The position numbers and the translations under genes were made by a program. Of a DNA stretch of 64,000 nt, positions 36,775 through 45,554 are shown one piece after another. Under the pieces are notes generated by a model. That model was not told where the DNA came from. It ran no database searches and saw nothing but the letters and a program-made list of their open reading frames with translations. Source of the stretch: Pararhodobacter zhoushanensis (GTDB lineage: Bacteria > Pseudomonadota > Alphaproteobacteria > Rhodobacterales > Rhodobacteraceae); the NCBI RefSeq assembly GCF_025949695.1, contig NZ_JAPDFL010000001.1:1608501-1672500 (forward strand), written 5' to 3'. The first letter of the stretch is position 1, and each line of letters begins with the position of its first letter.

Positions 36775-36840
36775 TTGACGGACAAAGCGGATTATTCGGA
36801 TAGTGAACTTTGTTCGGATTATGAAGGTTAATGTTCGCAT
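36775..36840 (+). promoter_or_regulatory. promoter and repeated IclR operator-like sites
   Basis: A sigma70-like pair TTGACG (36775-36780) and GATAGT (36799-36804) is followed by two 13-bp dyads, TTCGGATAGTGAA (36795-36807) and TTCGGATTATGAA (36813-36825), each with TTC/GAA ends. GTTCGCAT (36833-36840) may be a third element. IclR-type PcaU and PobR regulators are known to use three 10-bp elements, so the spacing pattern is suggestive. Confidence 0.5.
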
Positions 36841-37600
36841 GGCGATCAAATCCACCGATTTCATCGGCTCGCTGGCCAAGGGGTTGGCGGTGCTGGAGGG
36901 GTTCGGCGCGCAGGGGGCGCGGTTGTCAGTGTCGCAAGCCGCCGAGGCGGCGGGGCTGGACCGCGCCGGGGCGCGCCGCTGTCTGCTGACGCTGGCCGAG
37001 CTGGGCTACCTGCAACATGACGGCAAGTTCTTTACCCTGACGCCCAAGGTCTTGCGGTTGGGGATCGGGGCTTTGGCGGCGATGCCCTTGGCGCAGGTGG
37101 TGCAGCCGTGGCTGGAACAACTGTCGGAACGGATCGGCGAAAGCGTTTCGGTCAGCGTGCTGGACGAGACCGAGATCGTTTATGTCGCGCGGGCGGCGCA
37201 ACGCCGGGTGATGTCGATCGGGCTGATGCCCGGCTCGCGCCTGCCGGCGCATTGCACGTCGATGGGGCGGGTGCTGCTGGCGGCGCTGCCCGAGGGGCAG
37301 GCGTGGGGGCTGCTTGAACGCTCGGATCTGGCACCGAGGACGGTCTATAGCGTGACGGATCTTGAGGCGCTGAAGGCGCTGCTGGTGCAGGTGCGCGGGC
37401 AGGGTTTCGCGCTGGTGGATCAGGAGGTCGAGATCGGCCTGCGCAGTTTGGCGGTGCCGCTGCGCAACGGGCACGGAACGGTGGTGGCGGCGCTGAATGT
37501 CGGCGTGGCGGCGGCGCAGCGCAGCGCGGCTGAGCTGGTGGAGCAGGTGCTGCCGCAGCTGAAGGCGGTGCAGGACGGCGTCGCGCGGGTGTTGTTCTAG
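36839..37600 (+). CDS. IclR-family regulator of the pca genes
   Basis: A 253-residue protein. It has an N-terminal IclR helix-turn-helix (FIGSLAKGLAVLE, LSVSQAAEAAGLDRAGARRC) and a ligand-binding effector domain (GLMPGSRLPAHCTSMGRVLLAAL, GFALVDQEVEIGLRSLAVPL). The open frame begins earlier (GTG 36803, ATG 36821), but the predicted promoter ends after 36804. ATG 36839 with AAGG upstream gives the standard N-terminus. It is divergent from pcaI, so it is most likely the PcaR/PcaU-type regulator responding to a beta-ketoadipate pathway intermediate. Confidence 0.86.
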   Translation: MAIKSTDFIGSLAKGLAVLEGFGAQGARLSVSQAAEAAGLDRAGARRCLLTLAELGYLQHDGKFFTLTPKVLRLGIGALAAMPLAQVVQPWLEQLSERIGESVSVSVLDETEIVYVARAAQRRVMSIGLMPGSRLPAHCTSMGRVLLAALPEGQAWGLLERSDLAPRTVYSVTDLEALKALLVQVRGQGFALVDQEVEIGLRSLAVPLRNGHGTVVAALNVGVAAAQRSAAELVEQVLPQLKAVQDGVARVLF

Positions 37601-37608
37601 GCCGTGCG

Positions 37609-38529
37609 TCAGACCGGCGCGTTCCAGCGGCCATCAAAGGCATGAGCGCGGAAATGTTCGACCAGCGCGTCGATGAACAGGCGGGTGCGCGCGGGCAGGT
37701 GGACCCGCGAGGGGAAGACCACATTGGTGGTCAGGCGTGGCAGATCCCAGTCGGGCAGCACGCGTACCAGCCGCCCGGCATCGAGATCGGCGTCGATCAC
37801 ATAGATCGGCTGGGACAGGATGCCGATCCCGTCCAGCGCCGCGCGGCGCAGCAGCCGGCCGTCATTGGCGGTGATGCGGCCCTTGACCGGCAGGCGCAGG
37901 GTCTCGGACCCGCGGGTGAAGGACAGGTGCTCCCAGTCATCCGACAAGGTGTAGAGCAGCAGGTCATGCGCGGCCAGATCGGCGGGGGATTGCGGCGTGC
38001 CGTGGGTCTTGAGGTAGTCGGGCGAGGCGGCCAGCACCCGCGGGATCTCGGCCAGTTTGCGGATGGTGACCGAGCTGTCCATCTCGACCCGGCGGATGCG
38101 GATCGCCAGATCGAGGTCGCTGTCGATCACGTCCAGATAGCGGTTCGAGATCTGCAGATCGACGTCGACTTGCGGATAGCGGCGGGTAAAGGCGCGGATC
38201 ACCGGCATCAGGTGGATCTGCGCGAAGGACAGCGAGGCCCCGACGCGCAAAACCCCGCGCGGCTCGACCGAGACAAGGCTGATGCTCTCTTCTGCCTGTG
38301 ACAGCGTGGCGAGGATGTCGCGGGCATGCTCGGCGAAGCGCTCGCCCTCGGGCGTGAGCGACAGATGGCGGGTGGTACGCTGGACCAGCCGCACGCCCAG
38401 CCGGTTTTCCAACCCGCTGAGGTGACGGCTGACGCCCGAGACCGACATGCCCAGCGTATCGGCGGCGCGGGTCAGGCTGCGTTCGTCTGCGACACGCACA
38501 AAAGCAGTCAGTTCCGAGAAGCGGTCCAT
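37609..38529 (-). CDS. LysR-family regulator
   Basis: A 306-residue regulator. It has an N-terminal winged helix-turn-helix (MDRFSELTAFVRVADERS, TLGMSVSGVSRHLSGLE) and a C-terminal effector-binding domain (GVLRVGASLSFAQIHLMPVI). It is divergent from the maleylacetate reductase/dioxygenase/aldehyde dehydrogenase operon with 180 bp between, so it is the likely regulator of that operon. It is convergent with the IclR gene, 8 bp apart. Confidence 0.9.
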   Translation of the reverse strand: MDRFSELTAFVRVADERSLTRAADTLGMSVSGVSRHLSGLENRLGVRLVQRTTRHLSLTPEGERFAEHARDILATLSQAEESISLVSVEPRGVLRVGASLSFAQIHLMPVIRAFTRRYPQVDVDLQISNRYLDVIDSDLDLAIRIRRVEMDSSVTIRKLAEIPRVLAASPDYLKTHGTPQSPADLAAHDLLLYTLSDDWEHLSFTRGSETLRLPVKGRITANDGRLLRRAALDGIGILSQPIYVIDADLDAGRLVRVLPDWDLPRLTTNVVFPSRVHLPARTRLFIDALVEHFRAHAFDGRWNAPV

Positions 38530-38709
38530 TGTTGACCTCAGCGCAAGAAATTTAAGGGAATATTCACATAAAGCGGCGCGGCACTCAAGCCGCAGGTCTG
38601 ACGGGGCGTGGAATTCTTGCGTGTGTTGCAAAAGTGTTTCCCAATTAACGTGATTTATCCCGCAACTATGCAGTGCCACACTCGGCCACCTGAGTTTGGT
38701 CTGGACCCG

Positions 38710-39840
38710 ATGACGCAAGACAACGCCCCCCTTCACGCCACTGGCCCCGCGCCCCTTCCGGGATACGATGGCCGGGGCTTCACCTATGTTGCGCGTCCCG
38801 GACGCGTGGTGTTCGGCACAGGCACGCTGGCGCAACTGCCTGCCGAGGTGGACGCGCTGGGGGCCAGCCGCGCGCTGATCCTGTCAACGCCGCAGCAACG
38901 CGGGCAAGCCGAAGCGGTGGCGCAGTTGCTGGGCGCGCGGGCGGTGGGCATCTTTGACGGCGCGGCCATGCACACGCCGGTCGAGGTGACGCAAACCGCG
39001 CTGGCTGTGCTGGGCGATATCAAGGCGGATGTGCTGGTCGCGATTGGCGGCGGTTCGACGACCGGGCTGGGCAAAGCCTTGGCCCTGCGCACGGATTTGC
39101 CGCAGGTGGTGCTGCCGACGACCTATGCCGGGTCCGAGATGACGCCGATCTTGGGCGAGACCGAGGGCGGCGTGAAGCGCACGCAGAGCAGCGACAGGGT
39201 GCTGCCCGAGGTGGTGATCTATGATGTGGCGCTGACGCTGGGCCTGCCGGTGGCGATGTCGGTGACCAGCGGGCTGAACGCCATCGCCCACGCGGTCGAG
39301 GCGCTCTATGCCCAGAACGCCAATCCGGTGGTCGATCTGATGGCGCTTGAGGCGATCGGCGCGATCAGCGCCGCGCTGCCGGTGATCGTGCGCGAGCCGG
39401 GCAACGGGCAGGCTCGGTCGCAGGCGCTGTATGGTGCGTGGCTGTGCGGCATCTGTCTGGGGGCGGTCGGCATGGCGCTGCATCACAAGCTTTGTCACAC
39501 GCTGGGCGGCAGCTTCGGGCTGCCCCACGCCGAAACCCACACCGTCATCCTGCCGCACGCGCTGGCATATAACGCCCCGGCGATCCCCGGCGTGATGGCG
39601 CGTCTGGCGCGGGTGCTGGGGCCGGACCCGGCGCGGGCGCTGTTCACGCTGGCGGCTGAAGGGGGTGTGCCGACCTCGCTTGCGGCGCTGGGCATGCCCG
39701 GGGACGGGCTGGACCGCGCCACCGCGCTGGCGCTGGCCAATCCCTATTGGAACCCGCGCGCGCTGGAGGCGGCCCCCTTGCGGGCGTTGCTGGCCCGCGC
39801 GCAGGCGGGCGCACCGCCGATGCTGGAGGAGAGAGCATGA
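38710..39840 (+). CDS. maleylacetate reductase
   Basis: A 376-residue iron-containing alcohol-dehydrogenase family protein. Family signs are FTYVARPGRVVFGTG at the N-terminus, the NAD(P)-binding region VAIGGGSTTGLGKALAL, AGSEMTPILGET, and the metal/active-site histidines in LHHKLCHTLGGSFGLPHAETH. It reduces maleylacetate to 3-oxoadipate, which pcaIJF then degrades. ATG 38710 is the most likely start; an ATG at 38671 is also in frame. The end overlaps the dioxygenase start (ATGA, 39837-39840). It is probably controlled by the divergent LysR gene. Confidence 0.9.
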   Translation: MTQDNAPLHATGPAPLPGYDGRGFTYVARPGRVVFGTGTLAQLPAEVDALGASRALILSTPQQRGQAEAVAQLLGARAVGIFDGAAMHTPVEVTQTALAVLGDIKADVLVAIGGGSTTGLGKALALRTDLPQVVLPTTYAGSEMTPILGETEGGVKRTQSSDRVLPEVVIYDVALTLGLPVAMSVTSGLNAIAHAVEALYAQNANPVVDLMALEAIGAISAALPVIVREPGNGQARSQALYGAWLCGICLGAVGMALHHKLCHTLGGSFGLPHAETHTVILPHALAYNAPAIPGVMARLARVLGPDPARALFTLAAEGGVPTSLAALGMPGDGLDRATALALANPYWNPRALEAAPLRALLARAQAGAPPMLEERA

Positions 39841-40676
39841 GCGCGTATTTGACCGAAGAAACCTCGACCCAGACCGTCAACGCCCGGATGGACACCAGCG
39901 CGGACCCGCGGCTGCGCCGGGTGATGGGGGCACTGGTCGAACACCTGCACGCCTTCATCAAGGACGTCGAGCTGACCGAAGAGGAATGGGGCGTCGCCAT
40001 CGATTTCCTCACCAAGACCGGCCAGATCTGCGGCGACACGCGGCAGGAATTCGTGCTGTTGTCGGACGTGCTGGGCGTGTCGATGCTGGTCGACGCGATC
40101 AACCACCGCTTCGAGCAGGGCGCGACGCCAACCACGGTTTTCGGCCCGTTCCACGTCGAGGGCGCGCCTGAGCGGGCGATGGGCGCGTGTATCAGCGCCG
40201 ATGGCAAGGGCGAGATTTGTCTGTTCGAGGGGCGGGTGACCGATCTGGACGGCAACCCGGTCGAAGGCGCCTGTCTGGATGTGTGGTCCGACAATGCCGA
40301 CGGGTTCTATGACGTGCAGCAGCCCGGCATCCAGCCGCAATGGAACAACCGCGGGATTTTCCGCACCGGGCCGGACGGGCGCTATGCGTTTCGCGGCATC
40401 CGTCCGATCTCGTACCCGATCCCCGATGACGGGCCGGTCGGCAAGATGCTGGCGGCGCTGGGGCGGCATCCGTGGCGGCCTGCGCATATGCATTTTCTGG
40501 TCTCGGCCCCGGGCTTTCGCCGGGTGATCACCCACACCTTCGTGGCGGGCGATCCCTATCTGACCTCGGACGCCGTGTTCGGCGTCAAGGATGCTCTGAT
40601 CGTCGATTTCGAGCGGGTCGAGACCGCGTCCGAGATCTGGCGCGCGCCGTTCGATTTCATTTTGCAGCGCGCCTGA
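39837..40676 (+). CDS. intradiol ring-cleavage dioxygenase, probable hydroxyquinol 1,2-dioxygenase
   Basis: A 279-residue non-haem iron(III) dioxygenase. The four iron ligands can be placed at Tyr158 (DGFYDVQ), Tyr193 (RPISYPIPDD), His217 and His219 (PWRPAHMHF). The helical N-terminal dimerisation domain is complete. Operon position after maleylacetate reductase indicates hydroxyquinol as substrate, giving maleylacetate. Catechol 1,2-dioxygenase has the same fold, and sequence alone cannot fully separate the two. The gene is coupled to its upstream neighbour by four bases. Confidence 0.85.
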   Translation: MSAYLTEETSTQTVNARMDTSADPRLRRVMGALVEHLHAFIKDVELTEEEWGVAIDFLTKTGQICGDTRQEFVLLSDVLGVSMLVDAINHRFEQGATPTTVFGPFHVEGAPERAMGACISADGKGEICLFEGRVTDLDGNPVEGACLDVWSDNADGFYDVQQPGIQPQWNNRGIFRTGPDGRYAFRGIRPISYPIPDDGPVGKMLAALGRHPWRPAHMHFLVSAPGFRRVITHTFVAGDPYLTSDAVFGVKDALIVDFERVETASEIWRAPFDFILQRA

Positions 40677-40717
40677 GCGCTGCGGTTTCCCATCCCTCTG
40701 TACAGAAAGACAGCGAC

Positions 40718-42226
40718 ATGAAGATCAGCCCCCCTGACGCCCTCGTTTCGGCTATCGCGCCGGCGGTTGCCGATTTCCTCAAGGCCCCCAAGATGCTGAT
40801 CGGACGCGATCAGGTCGCGGCGGCCAAGGGCGCGACCTATCCGGTCTATAACCCCGCAACCGGGCTGGAGCTGGCGCAGGTGCCCGCCGGCACGGCCGAG
40901 GATGTGGATCTGGCCGTGCGCGCGGCGCAGGCGGCATTCACCGGGCCGTGGTCGCAGATGCTGCCGGTCACGCGGCAGAACCTGATGTTGAAACTGGCGC
41001 AGCTGATCGAGGATAACGGCGAGGAACTGGCGCAGCTCGAGACGCTGAACAACGGCAAATCGATCATGCTGTCGCGTCTGGTCGAGGTGCAATCCTCGGC
41101 CGAATACATCCGCTACATGGCGGGCTGGGCGACCAAGATCCAAGGGTCGACGCTGGATGTGTCCATCGCGATCCCGCCGGGCATGCAGTATCAGGCCTAT
41201 ACCCGCAAAGAGGCGGTCGGCGTGGTGGCGGCGATCACGCCGTGGAACTTCCCGCTGAACATGGCGGTGTGGAAGATCGCGCCCGCGCTGGCGGCGGGGT
41301 GCACGGTGGTGCTGAAACCGGCGGAGGAGACGCCGCTGACCTCGATGCGTCTGGCGCAGCTGTGTCTTGAGGCCGGGTTCCCCGAGGGCGTGGTCAACGT
41401 GATCACCGGCATGGGCGAGGATGCGGGCGCGCCGCTGGTGGCGCATCCGGGCATCGCGAAGATCACCTTCACCGGCTCGACCGAGACCGGCAAGCTGATC
41501 GGCGTTCAGGCGATGAAGGACATGAAGCGCGTCACGCTGGAGCTGGGCGGCAAGGCCCCGATGGTGATGTTCGACGATATGGATCTGGACCTGCTGGGGG
41601 CGGCGGCGGGGATCGGCGCGTTCTTCAACTCGGGCCAGACCTGCTGCGCCGGGACGCGGATCTATGCGCAAAAGGGCATCTACGAGAAGGCGCTCGAGGT
41701 GATCGCCAATGTCACCCGCAGCCTGCCGATCGGCCCCGGCCTGAACCCCGGCAACCAGATCAACCCGGTGGTCTCGGCCCGGCATCAGGCGCATGTCAAA
41801 GCCTGCATCGCGCGCGGCATCGAGCAGGGGGCGAAGCCTGTCATCGGTGGCAGCGCGCCCGAGGCCGGCTTCTACGTCGCACCCGAGCTGTTCACCGATG
41901 TGCGTCAGGATATGGGTCTGATGCAGGAAGAGATTTTCGGCCCCGTCGTCACCATGACGCCCTTTGACGACCCCGAGGACGCGATCCGCATGGCCAATGA
42001 CACGCGCTATGGTCTGGGCGCGTCGATCTGGACCAGCGATCTGAACAAGATGATGCGCTATGTGCCGCGCATTCAGGCCGGGACGGTCTGGGTCAACAGC
42101 CACAATATTCCCGACCAGAACATGCCGTTTGGGGGCGTCAAGCAATCGGGCATCGGGCGCGAGCACGGGGCGGGGGCGCTGGACAACTACCTCGAAACCA
42201 AGTCGGTCTGCATCGCATACCGTTGA
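40718..42226 (+). CDS. NAD(P)-dependent aldehyde dehydrogenase
   Basis: A 502-residue aldehyde dehydrogenase. The general base is Glu275 in LELGGKAPM and the nucleophile Cys309 in FFNSGQTCCAG. The cofactor motif FTGSTETGK (residues 251-259) and the substrate loop ITPWNFPLNMAVWK are present. It most resembles the phenylacetaldehyde/betaine aldehyde type. It is the last gene of the maleylacetate reductase operon, separated by 41 bp from the dioxygenase. In this context indole-3-acetaldehyde or phenylacetaldehyde are candidate substrates, which is inference. Confidence 0.85.
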   Translation: MKISPPDALVSAIAPAVADFLKAPKMLIGRDQVAAAKGATYPVYNPATGLELAQVPAGTAEDVDLAVRAAQAAFTGPWSQMLPVTRQNLMLKLAQLIEDNGEELAQLETLNNGKSIMLSRLVEVQSSAEYIRYMAGWATKIQGSTLDVSIAIPPGMQYQAYTRKEAVGVVAAITPWNFPLNMAVWKIAPALAAGCTVVLKPAEETPLTSMRLAQLCLEAGFPEGVVNVITGMGEDAGAPLVAHPGIAKITFTGSTETGKLIGVQAMKDMKRVTLELGGKAPMVMFDDMDLDLLGAAAGIGAFFNSGQTCCAGTRIYAQKGIYEKALEVIANVTRSLPIGPGLNPGNQINPVVSARHQAHVKACIARGIEQGAKPVIGGSAPEAGFYVAPELFTDVRQDMGLMQEEIFGPVVTMTPFDDPEDAIRMANDTRYGLGASIWTSDLNKMMRYVPRIQAGTVWVNSHNIPDQNMPFGGVKQSGIGREHGAGALDNYLETKSVCIAYR

Positions 42227-42230
42227 CAAC

Positions 42231-42260
42231 AAAAGGGGCGGCCTGCGGGCCGCCCCTTTT
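42231..42260. terminator. bidirectional rho-independent terminator
   Basis: A 13-bp perfect stem AAAAGGGGCGGCC (42231-42243) / GGCCGCCCCTTTT (42248-42260) with a 4-nt loop lies between the convergent aldehyde dehydrogenase and SnoaL-like genes. Confidence 0.9.
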
Positions 42261-42278
42261 GCTGCGTGTCGTGTGACC

Positions 42279-42845
42279 TCAGGGTTTCATCAGCATCGAT
42301 TTGGACGGGTAGTCCGACGCCCAGGTCGCGGGCAGGGGGGCGACGAAGACGTTCTCGGTCCGGGTCCGGGTGATGCGCCACTGGCCGTCGGCCTCTTTGC
42401 GGAACCCGTTGAACAGCCGCGACGAGCGCAGCAGCGCCTTGCCGTCGGAAAAGAGCCAGGGCTGCATATGGACCCATTGGCCATCCGCCGTGACGCCATC
42501 GGCGTTCACGTAGATCTGCTCGGACGTCAGGTAGTGACAGTTCAGGATCAGCGCCGGGTCTTGCTTGCCGCCCCAGAAACCCTCGAAGTGCTTGCGGATC
42601 GCGGGCGCTCCGACGGCGCGGCCAAACTGGTTGTCGTAGTATTCGCCCACGCCTTCCCAGACGGCGTCTTCGGTATAAAGCGCCATGATCAGGTCGATGC
42701 GCTCGGCATCGTCGGCGACGCCGAATTCCGGCATCGGCGTGTCGCACAGAAACATGTAGCGGGCTTGAATGCGGCGGATCTCGGCCTCGGCTTCGAGGAT
42801 CTCGATGCGGCGGGTGAGGGCGGCGAGTTGGGTGTCTTGGGTCAT
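42279..42845 (-). CDS. SnoaL-like (NTF2-fold) protein, possible IacI counterpart
   Basis: A 188-residue NTF2-like protein. The N-terminal helix (LAALTRRIEILEAEAEIRRIQARY) is followed by a SnoaL-type cone fold (YTEDAVWEGVG, SEQIYVNADGVTADGQWVHM, WRITRTRTENVF). CAGGAGGT stands upstream of ATG 42845. Ring-hydroxylating dioxygenase small subunits and polyketide cyclases share this fold. It is divergent from the iac-type operon across the shared control region, so it probably belongs to the same pathway. Some iac clusters contain an extra small gene of this kind (iacI); I propose but cannot prove that identity. Confidence 0.75.
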   Translation of the reverse strand: MTQDTQLAALTRRIEILEAEAEIRRIQARYMFLCDTPMPEFGVADDAERIDLIMALYTEDAVWEGVGEYYDNQFGRAVGAPAIRKHFEGFWGGKQDPALILNCHYLTSEQIYVNADGVTADGQWVHMQPWLFSDGKALLRSSRLFNGFRKEADGQWRITRTRTENVFVAPLPATWASDYPSKSMLMKP

Positions 42846-43199
42846 GGGACCTCCTGAGCATCGGCCATCGGGGGCCGGGGTACGATGCGGGAACGGTAAA
42901 GACACTGGGCTTCGGGTCAAGCGGTAATATTCACGTAATTCCGATCGTACCGCCGCAAAACAGTCTTGCGAATTTCGCAAAAGATAACGGTAATATTCAT
43001 GTTATCGTTACACGGATGAGCGCCCGGCGACAGGACGCTCCCTGGCTGGTCCGCCACAGGCGACCGGCCCGCGATGCTGCGCGCGCATCTGTGTAAGGCA
43101 CTGTAAAAACTGCAGATCACGCGAAATTTGTGCTTGATCGCTTTTCGTTTTACGGTAATTTTCACGTAGTAAATCACGCAATGAAAAGCCGACTCACCC
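42846..43199. promoter_or_regulatory. 354-bp bidirectional control region of the iac-type genes
   Basis: There is no gene here. The region contains three similar elements: CGGTAATATTCACGTAAT at 42922-42939, CGGTAATATTCATGTTAT at 42988-43005 (within the perfect dyad GATAAC...GTTATC, 42983-43006) and CGGTAATTTTCACGTAGT at 43153-43170. A perfect 15-bp palindrome TTGCGAATTTCGCAA lies at 42966-42980 and looks like a MarR-type operator. TTGATC (43134-43139) with TAATTT (43156-43161), 16 bp apart, may be the iac-type promoter, overlapped by the third element. Confidence 0.6.
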
Positions 43200-44363
43200 A
43201 TGTCCGTCCCTCCGACTGTTGCAAAACACGCCCTTGTCGCCCCGCTGGATCTGGGCGGTGACGGCCTGCGCGTGGTGGTCAAAGATTGCATTGATATTGC
43301 CGGTTACGCGACGCGCTGCGGCTCTCGCGCCTTTGACGACGCAGTGCCTGCGGACCGTCATGCCGAGGTGGTGCAGGCGCTGCTGGACGCCGGGTGCCGG
43401 ATCACCGGCAAGACCAACATGCACGAGCTGGCATACGGCATGACCGGGGTGAACGAGGCTTACGGCACGCCGGTCAACCCGCGCTGGCCGGACCGGATTC
43501 CGGGTGGCTCGTCCTCGGGCTCGGCGGTGGCGGTGGCGGCGGGGATCTGCGATTTCGGCGTTGGCACCGATACCGGCGGTTCGGTGCGCCAACCGGCGAT
43601 CTGTTGCGGCGTCTACGGTATCAAGCCGACCTATGGGCGGATCTCGCGCAAGGGGCTCAGCCCGGCGGCATCGTCGCTGGATTGCGTCGGCGCTTTCGCC
43701 CGCGACATGGACATGCTGATCGCCGCGATGCAGGCGATGGACCCAAGCTTTGCGCCCGTCACCCTGACCACCGCACCGCGTCTGGCGCGCATCAAGGCCG
43801 AGCTGGACGACGAGGTCGGTCAAGCGCTGGTCTATGCCCTGATGGAGGGCGCTCCCGAGGTCGACTACGTGACGCTGCCCTCGCTGGAGGCGGCGTTTGC
43901 GGCGGGCATGACGGTGATCGGCGCGGAAACCGTCGCGGCCTTCGGGCATCTGCTGGATGAGGGCGCGCCTCTGGGCGCTGACATCCGTGCCCGCCTGACG
44001 GCCAGCCGCGCGATCACCCCCGACCAACTGGCGCAGGCCGAAGCCGTGCGCGCGGCGTTCACCGCCGAGGTCGACGCGGTGCTCGCCACAGCCGAGGCGC
44101 TGATCACCCCGGCGCTGCCGATGGTGCCGCCGACCCTGACCGAGGCGCAAGACCCCAAGACCGTGCTGCCGCTGACGCGCTTTCTGCGCCCGTTCAATCT
44201 GAGCGGCCACCCCGCGATCGTGATCCCCTCGCGCCGCCCGTCCGACGGGCTGCCGGTCGGGCTGCAACTGGTGGGGCGCAAGTATGACGATGCCCGGCTG
44301 TGCGCCATTGCGAAATGGCTGGCCGAAAGCCTTCCGGCCTTCAAGGAAAAGGACGCTGTTTGA
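43200..44363 (+). CDS. iacH: amidase-signature protein, IacH-type
   Basis: A 387-residue amidase-signature enzyme with its Ser-cisSer-Lys machinery: Lys28 in VVVKD, the serine cluster PGGSSSGSA at 101-109 and Ser128 in GTDTGGSVRQPA. It hydrolyses amides. iac clusters carry an amidase of unknown exact role, possibly releasing indole-3-acetate from conjugates. It is the first gene of the operon; its TGA overlaps the next ATG by one base (TGATG, 44361-44365). No strong ribosome site is seen upstream of ATG 43200. Confidence 0.85.
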   Translation: MSVPPTVAKHALVAPLDLGGDGLRVVVKDCIDIAGYATRCGSRAFDDAVPADRHAEVVQALLDAGCRITGKTNMHELAYGMTGVNEAYGTPVNPRWPDRIPGGSSSGSAVAVAAGICDFGVGTDTGGSVRQPAICCGVYGIKPTYGRISRKGLSPAASSLDCVGAFARDMDMLIAAMQAMDPSFAPVTLTTAPRLARIKAELDDEVGQALVYALMEGAPEVDYVTLPSLEAAFAAGMTVIGAETVAAFGHLLDEGAPLGADIRARLTASRAITPDQLAQAEAVRAAFTAEVDAVLATAEALITPALPMVPPTLTEAQDPKTVLPLTRFLRPFNLSGHPAIVIPSRRPSDGLPVGLQLVGRKYDDARLCAIAKWLAESLPAFKEKDAV

Positions 44364-45508
44364 TGAGTGTGACAACCGAGCTGAAACCCGATCTGGCGGC
44401 CGAGAAAGCCCGCGTGCTGGCACAGATCCGCGCCCGGCGGGCCGAGTTCACCGCGCTGCGCCATGTGCCGGTCGATATGGTGGCCGAGCTGAAGAAGATC
44501 GGTGTTTACCGCGCCTTTGTGCCCGAGCGGTTTGGCGGCGACGGGCTGACCCCGTCGCAGTTCTGCCGCCTGATCGAGGATATCTCTGCCGCCGACGCCT
44601 CGACCGGCTGGGTGGCCAGCTTCGGGGTTTCGGCGACCTATCTGGCCGCGCTGCCGGTCGATACCTATGCCCAGATCTTCGGCAAGAACCCTGACACGGT
44701 ATTCGCGGGCGCGATGTTCCCGCCGCAACCGGCCGAGATCGTCGACGGCGGGTTCAAGGTGCGGGGGCGCTGGCCGTGGTGCTCGGGCGTGATGGGGGCC
44801 GATATCGTCGGTGCCGGGATCAAGGTGAGCGGCGACAACAGCCCGCTGCCGCGCGTCGCGGTGATGCCGCGCAGCAAGGTGACGGTGGACGAGACCTGGC
44901 GTTCGGTTGGTCTGTCGGCGACCGGCAGCCACGACACGGTGGTCGAAGATGTGGTGGTCGCGCCCGAGTGGACCTTTATCCGCGGTGGCAAGCCGATGAT
45001 GGAGGACCGCGTGTTCCACTATCCGGCGATGGCGCTGGCGGCGCAGGTGCTGGCCGTTGTCGCGCTGGGCACCGCGCGCGAGGCGCTGGACTGGCTGCAC
45101 GGCGACGCGATGCGCCGGGCCTCGATCACCGGTGCCCCCAGCCCGGGCGCGCGCCCCTATGTGCAGGCCGAATACGCCAAGGCCGAGAGTCTGCTGATGG
45201 GCGCGCGGGCGGCATTTTACGACACGATTGACCAGGCCTGGGAGCAGATGCTCACCCAAGGCGCGGTCGACCGCCAGACCCATGTGCGTCTGCGGATGGT
45301 CGCCAGCAAGGCCGCGCATGACGGGGCCGAGGCGGCGCGGCTGGCTTTCGTTCTGGGCGGCTCGGACGCGATGTTCACCGGGCATCCGCTGGGTCGCTGC
45401 ATGATCGACGCGGCCTGCGTCGCCCAGCACGCCTTTATGGGCGAGGGCACCTGGACCGCTGCCGGGGCCACGCTGTTCGAGCAGCCCACCGTGCCCGGCT
45501 TCCCCTGA
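44363..45508 (+). CDS. iacA: acyl-CoA dehydrogenase-fold flavin-dependent monooxygenase, IacA-type
   Basis: A 381-residue protein of the acyl-CoA dehydrogenase fold. It resembles two-component oxygenases (DszC/HsaA kind) more than true dehydrogenases: AFVPERFGGDGLTPSQFCRL, GRWPWCSGVMGADIVGAG, TWRSVGLSATGSHDTVVEDV. In the iac pathway IacA uses reduced flavin to hydroxylate indole-3-acetate, with IacG supplying the flavin. It is coupled to the amidase gene, and the IacB-type gene follows 46 bp later. Confidence 0.88.
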   Translation: MSVTTELKPDLAAEKARVLAQIRARRAEFTALRHVPVDMVAELKKIGVYRAFVPERFGGDGLTPSQFCRLIEDISAADASTGWVASFGVSATYLAALPVDTYAQIFGKNPDTVFAGAMFPPQPAEIVDGGFKVRGRWPWCSGVMGADIVGAGIKVSGDNSPLPRVAVMPRSKVTVDETWRSVGLSATGSHDTVVEDVVVAPEWTFIRGGKPMMEDRVFHYPAMALAAQVLAVVALGTAREALDWLHGDAMRRASITGAPSPGARPYVQAEYAKAESLLMGARAAFYDTIDQAWEQMLTQGAVDRQTHVRLRMVASKAAHDGAEAARLAFVLGGSDAMFTGHPLGRCMIDAACVAQHAFMGEGTWTAAGATLFEQPTVPGFP

Positions 45509-45554
45509 TCCGCCCCCTGCGGGCTGCCCCTGATTTTCCGAAAAGGACCGTTTC

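Noticed and set aside
36803..36838. GTG 36803 or ATG 36821 as the start of the IclR gene
   Set aside because: Both lie within the predicted promoter/operator and have no ribosome site. The family N-terminus begins near 36839.
44363..45508. Annotation as a plain acyl-CoA dehydrogenase of beta-oxidation
   Set aside because: The gene sits in an oxygenase operon with a flavin reductase and its sequence follows the two-component oxygenase branch, so the IacA-type reading fits better.
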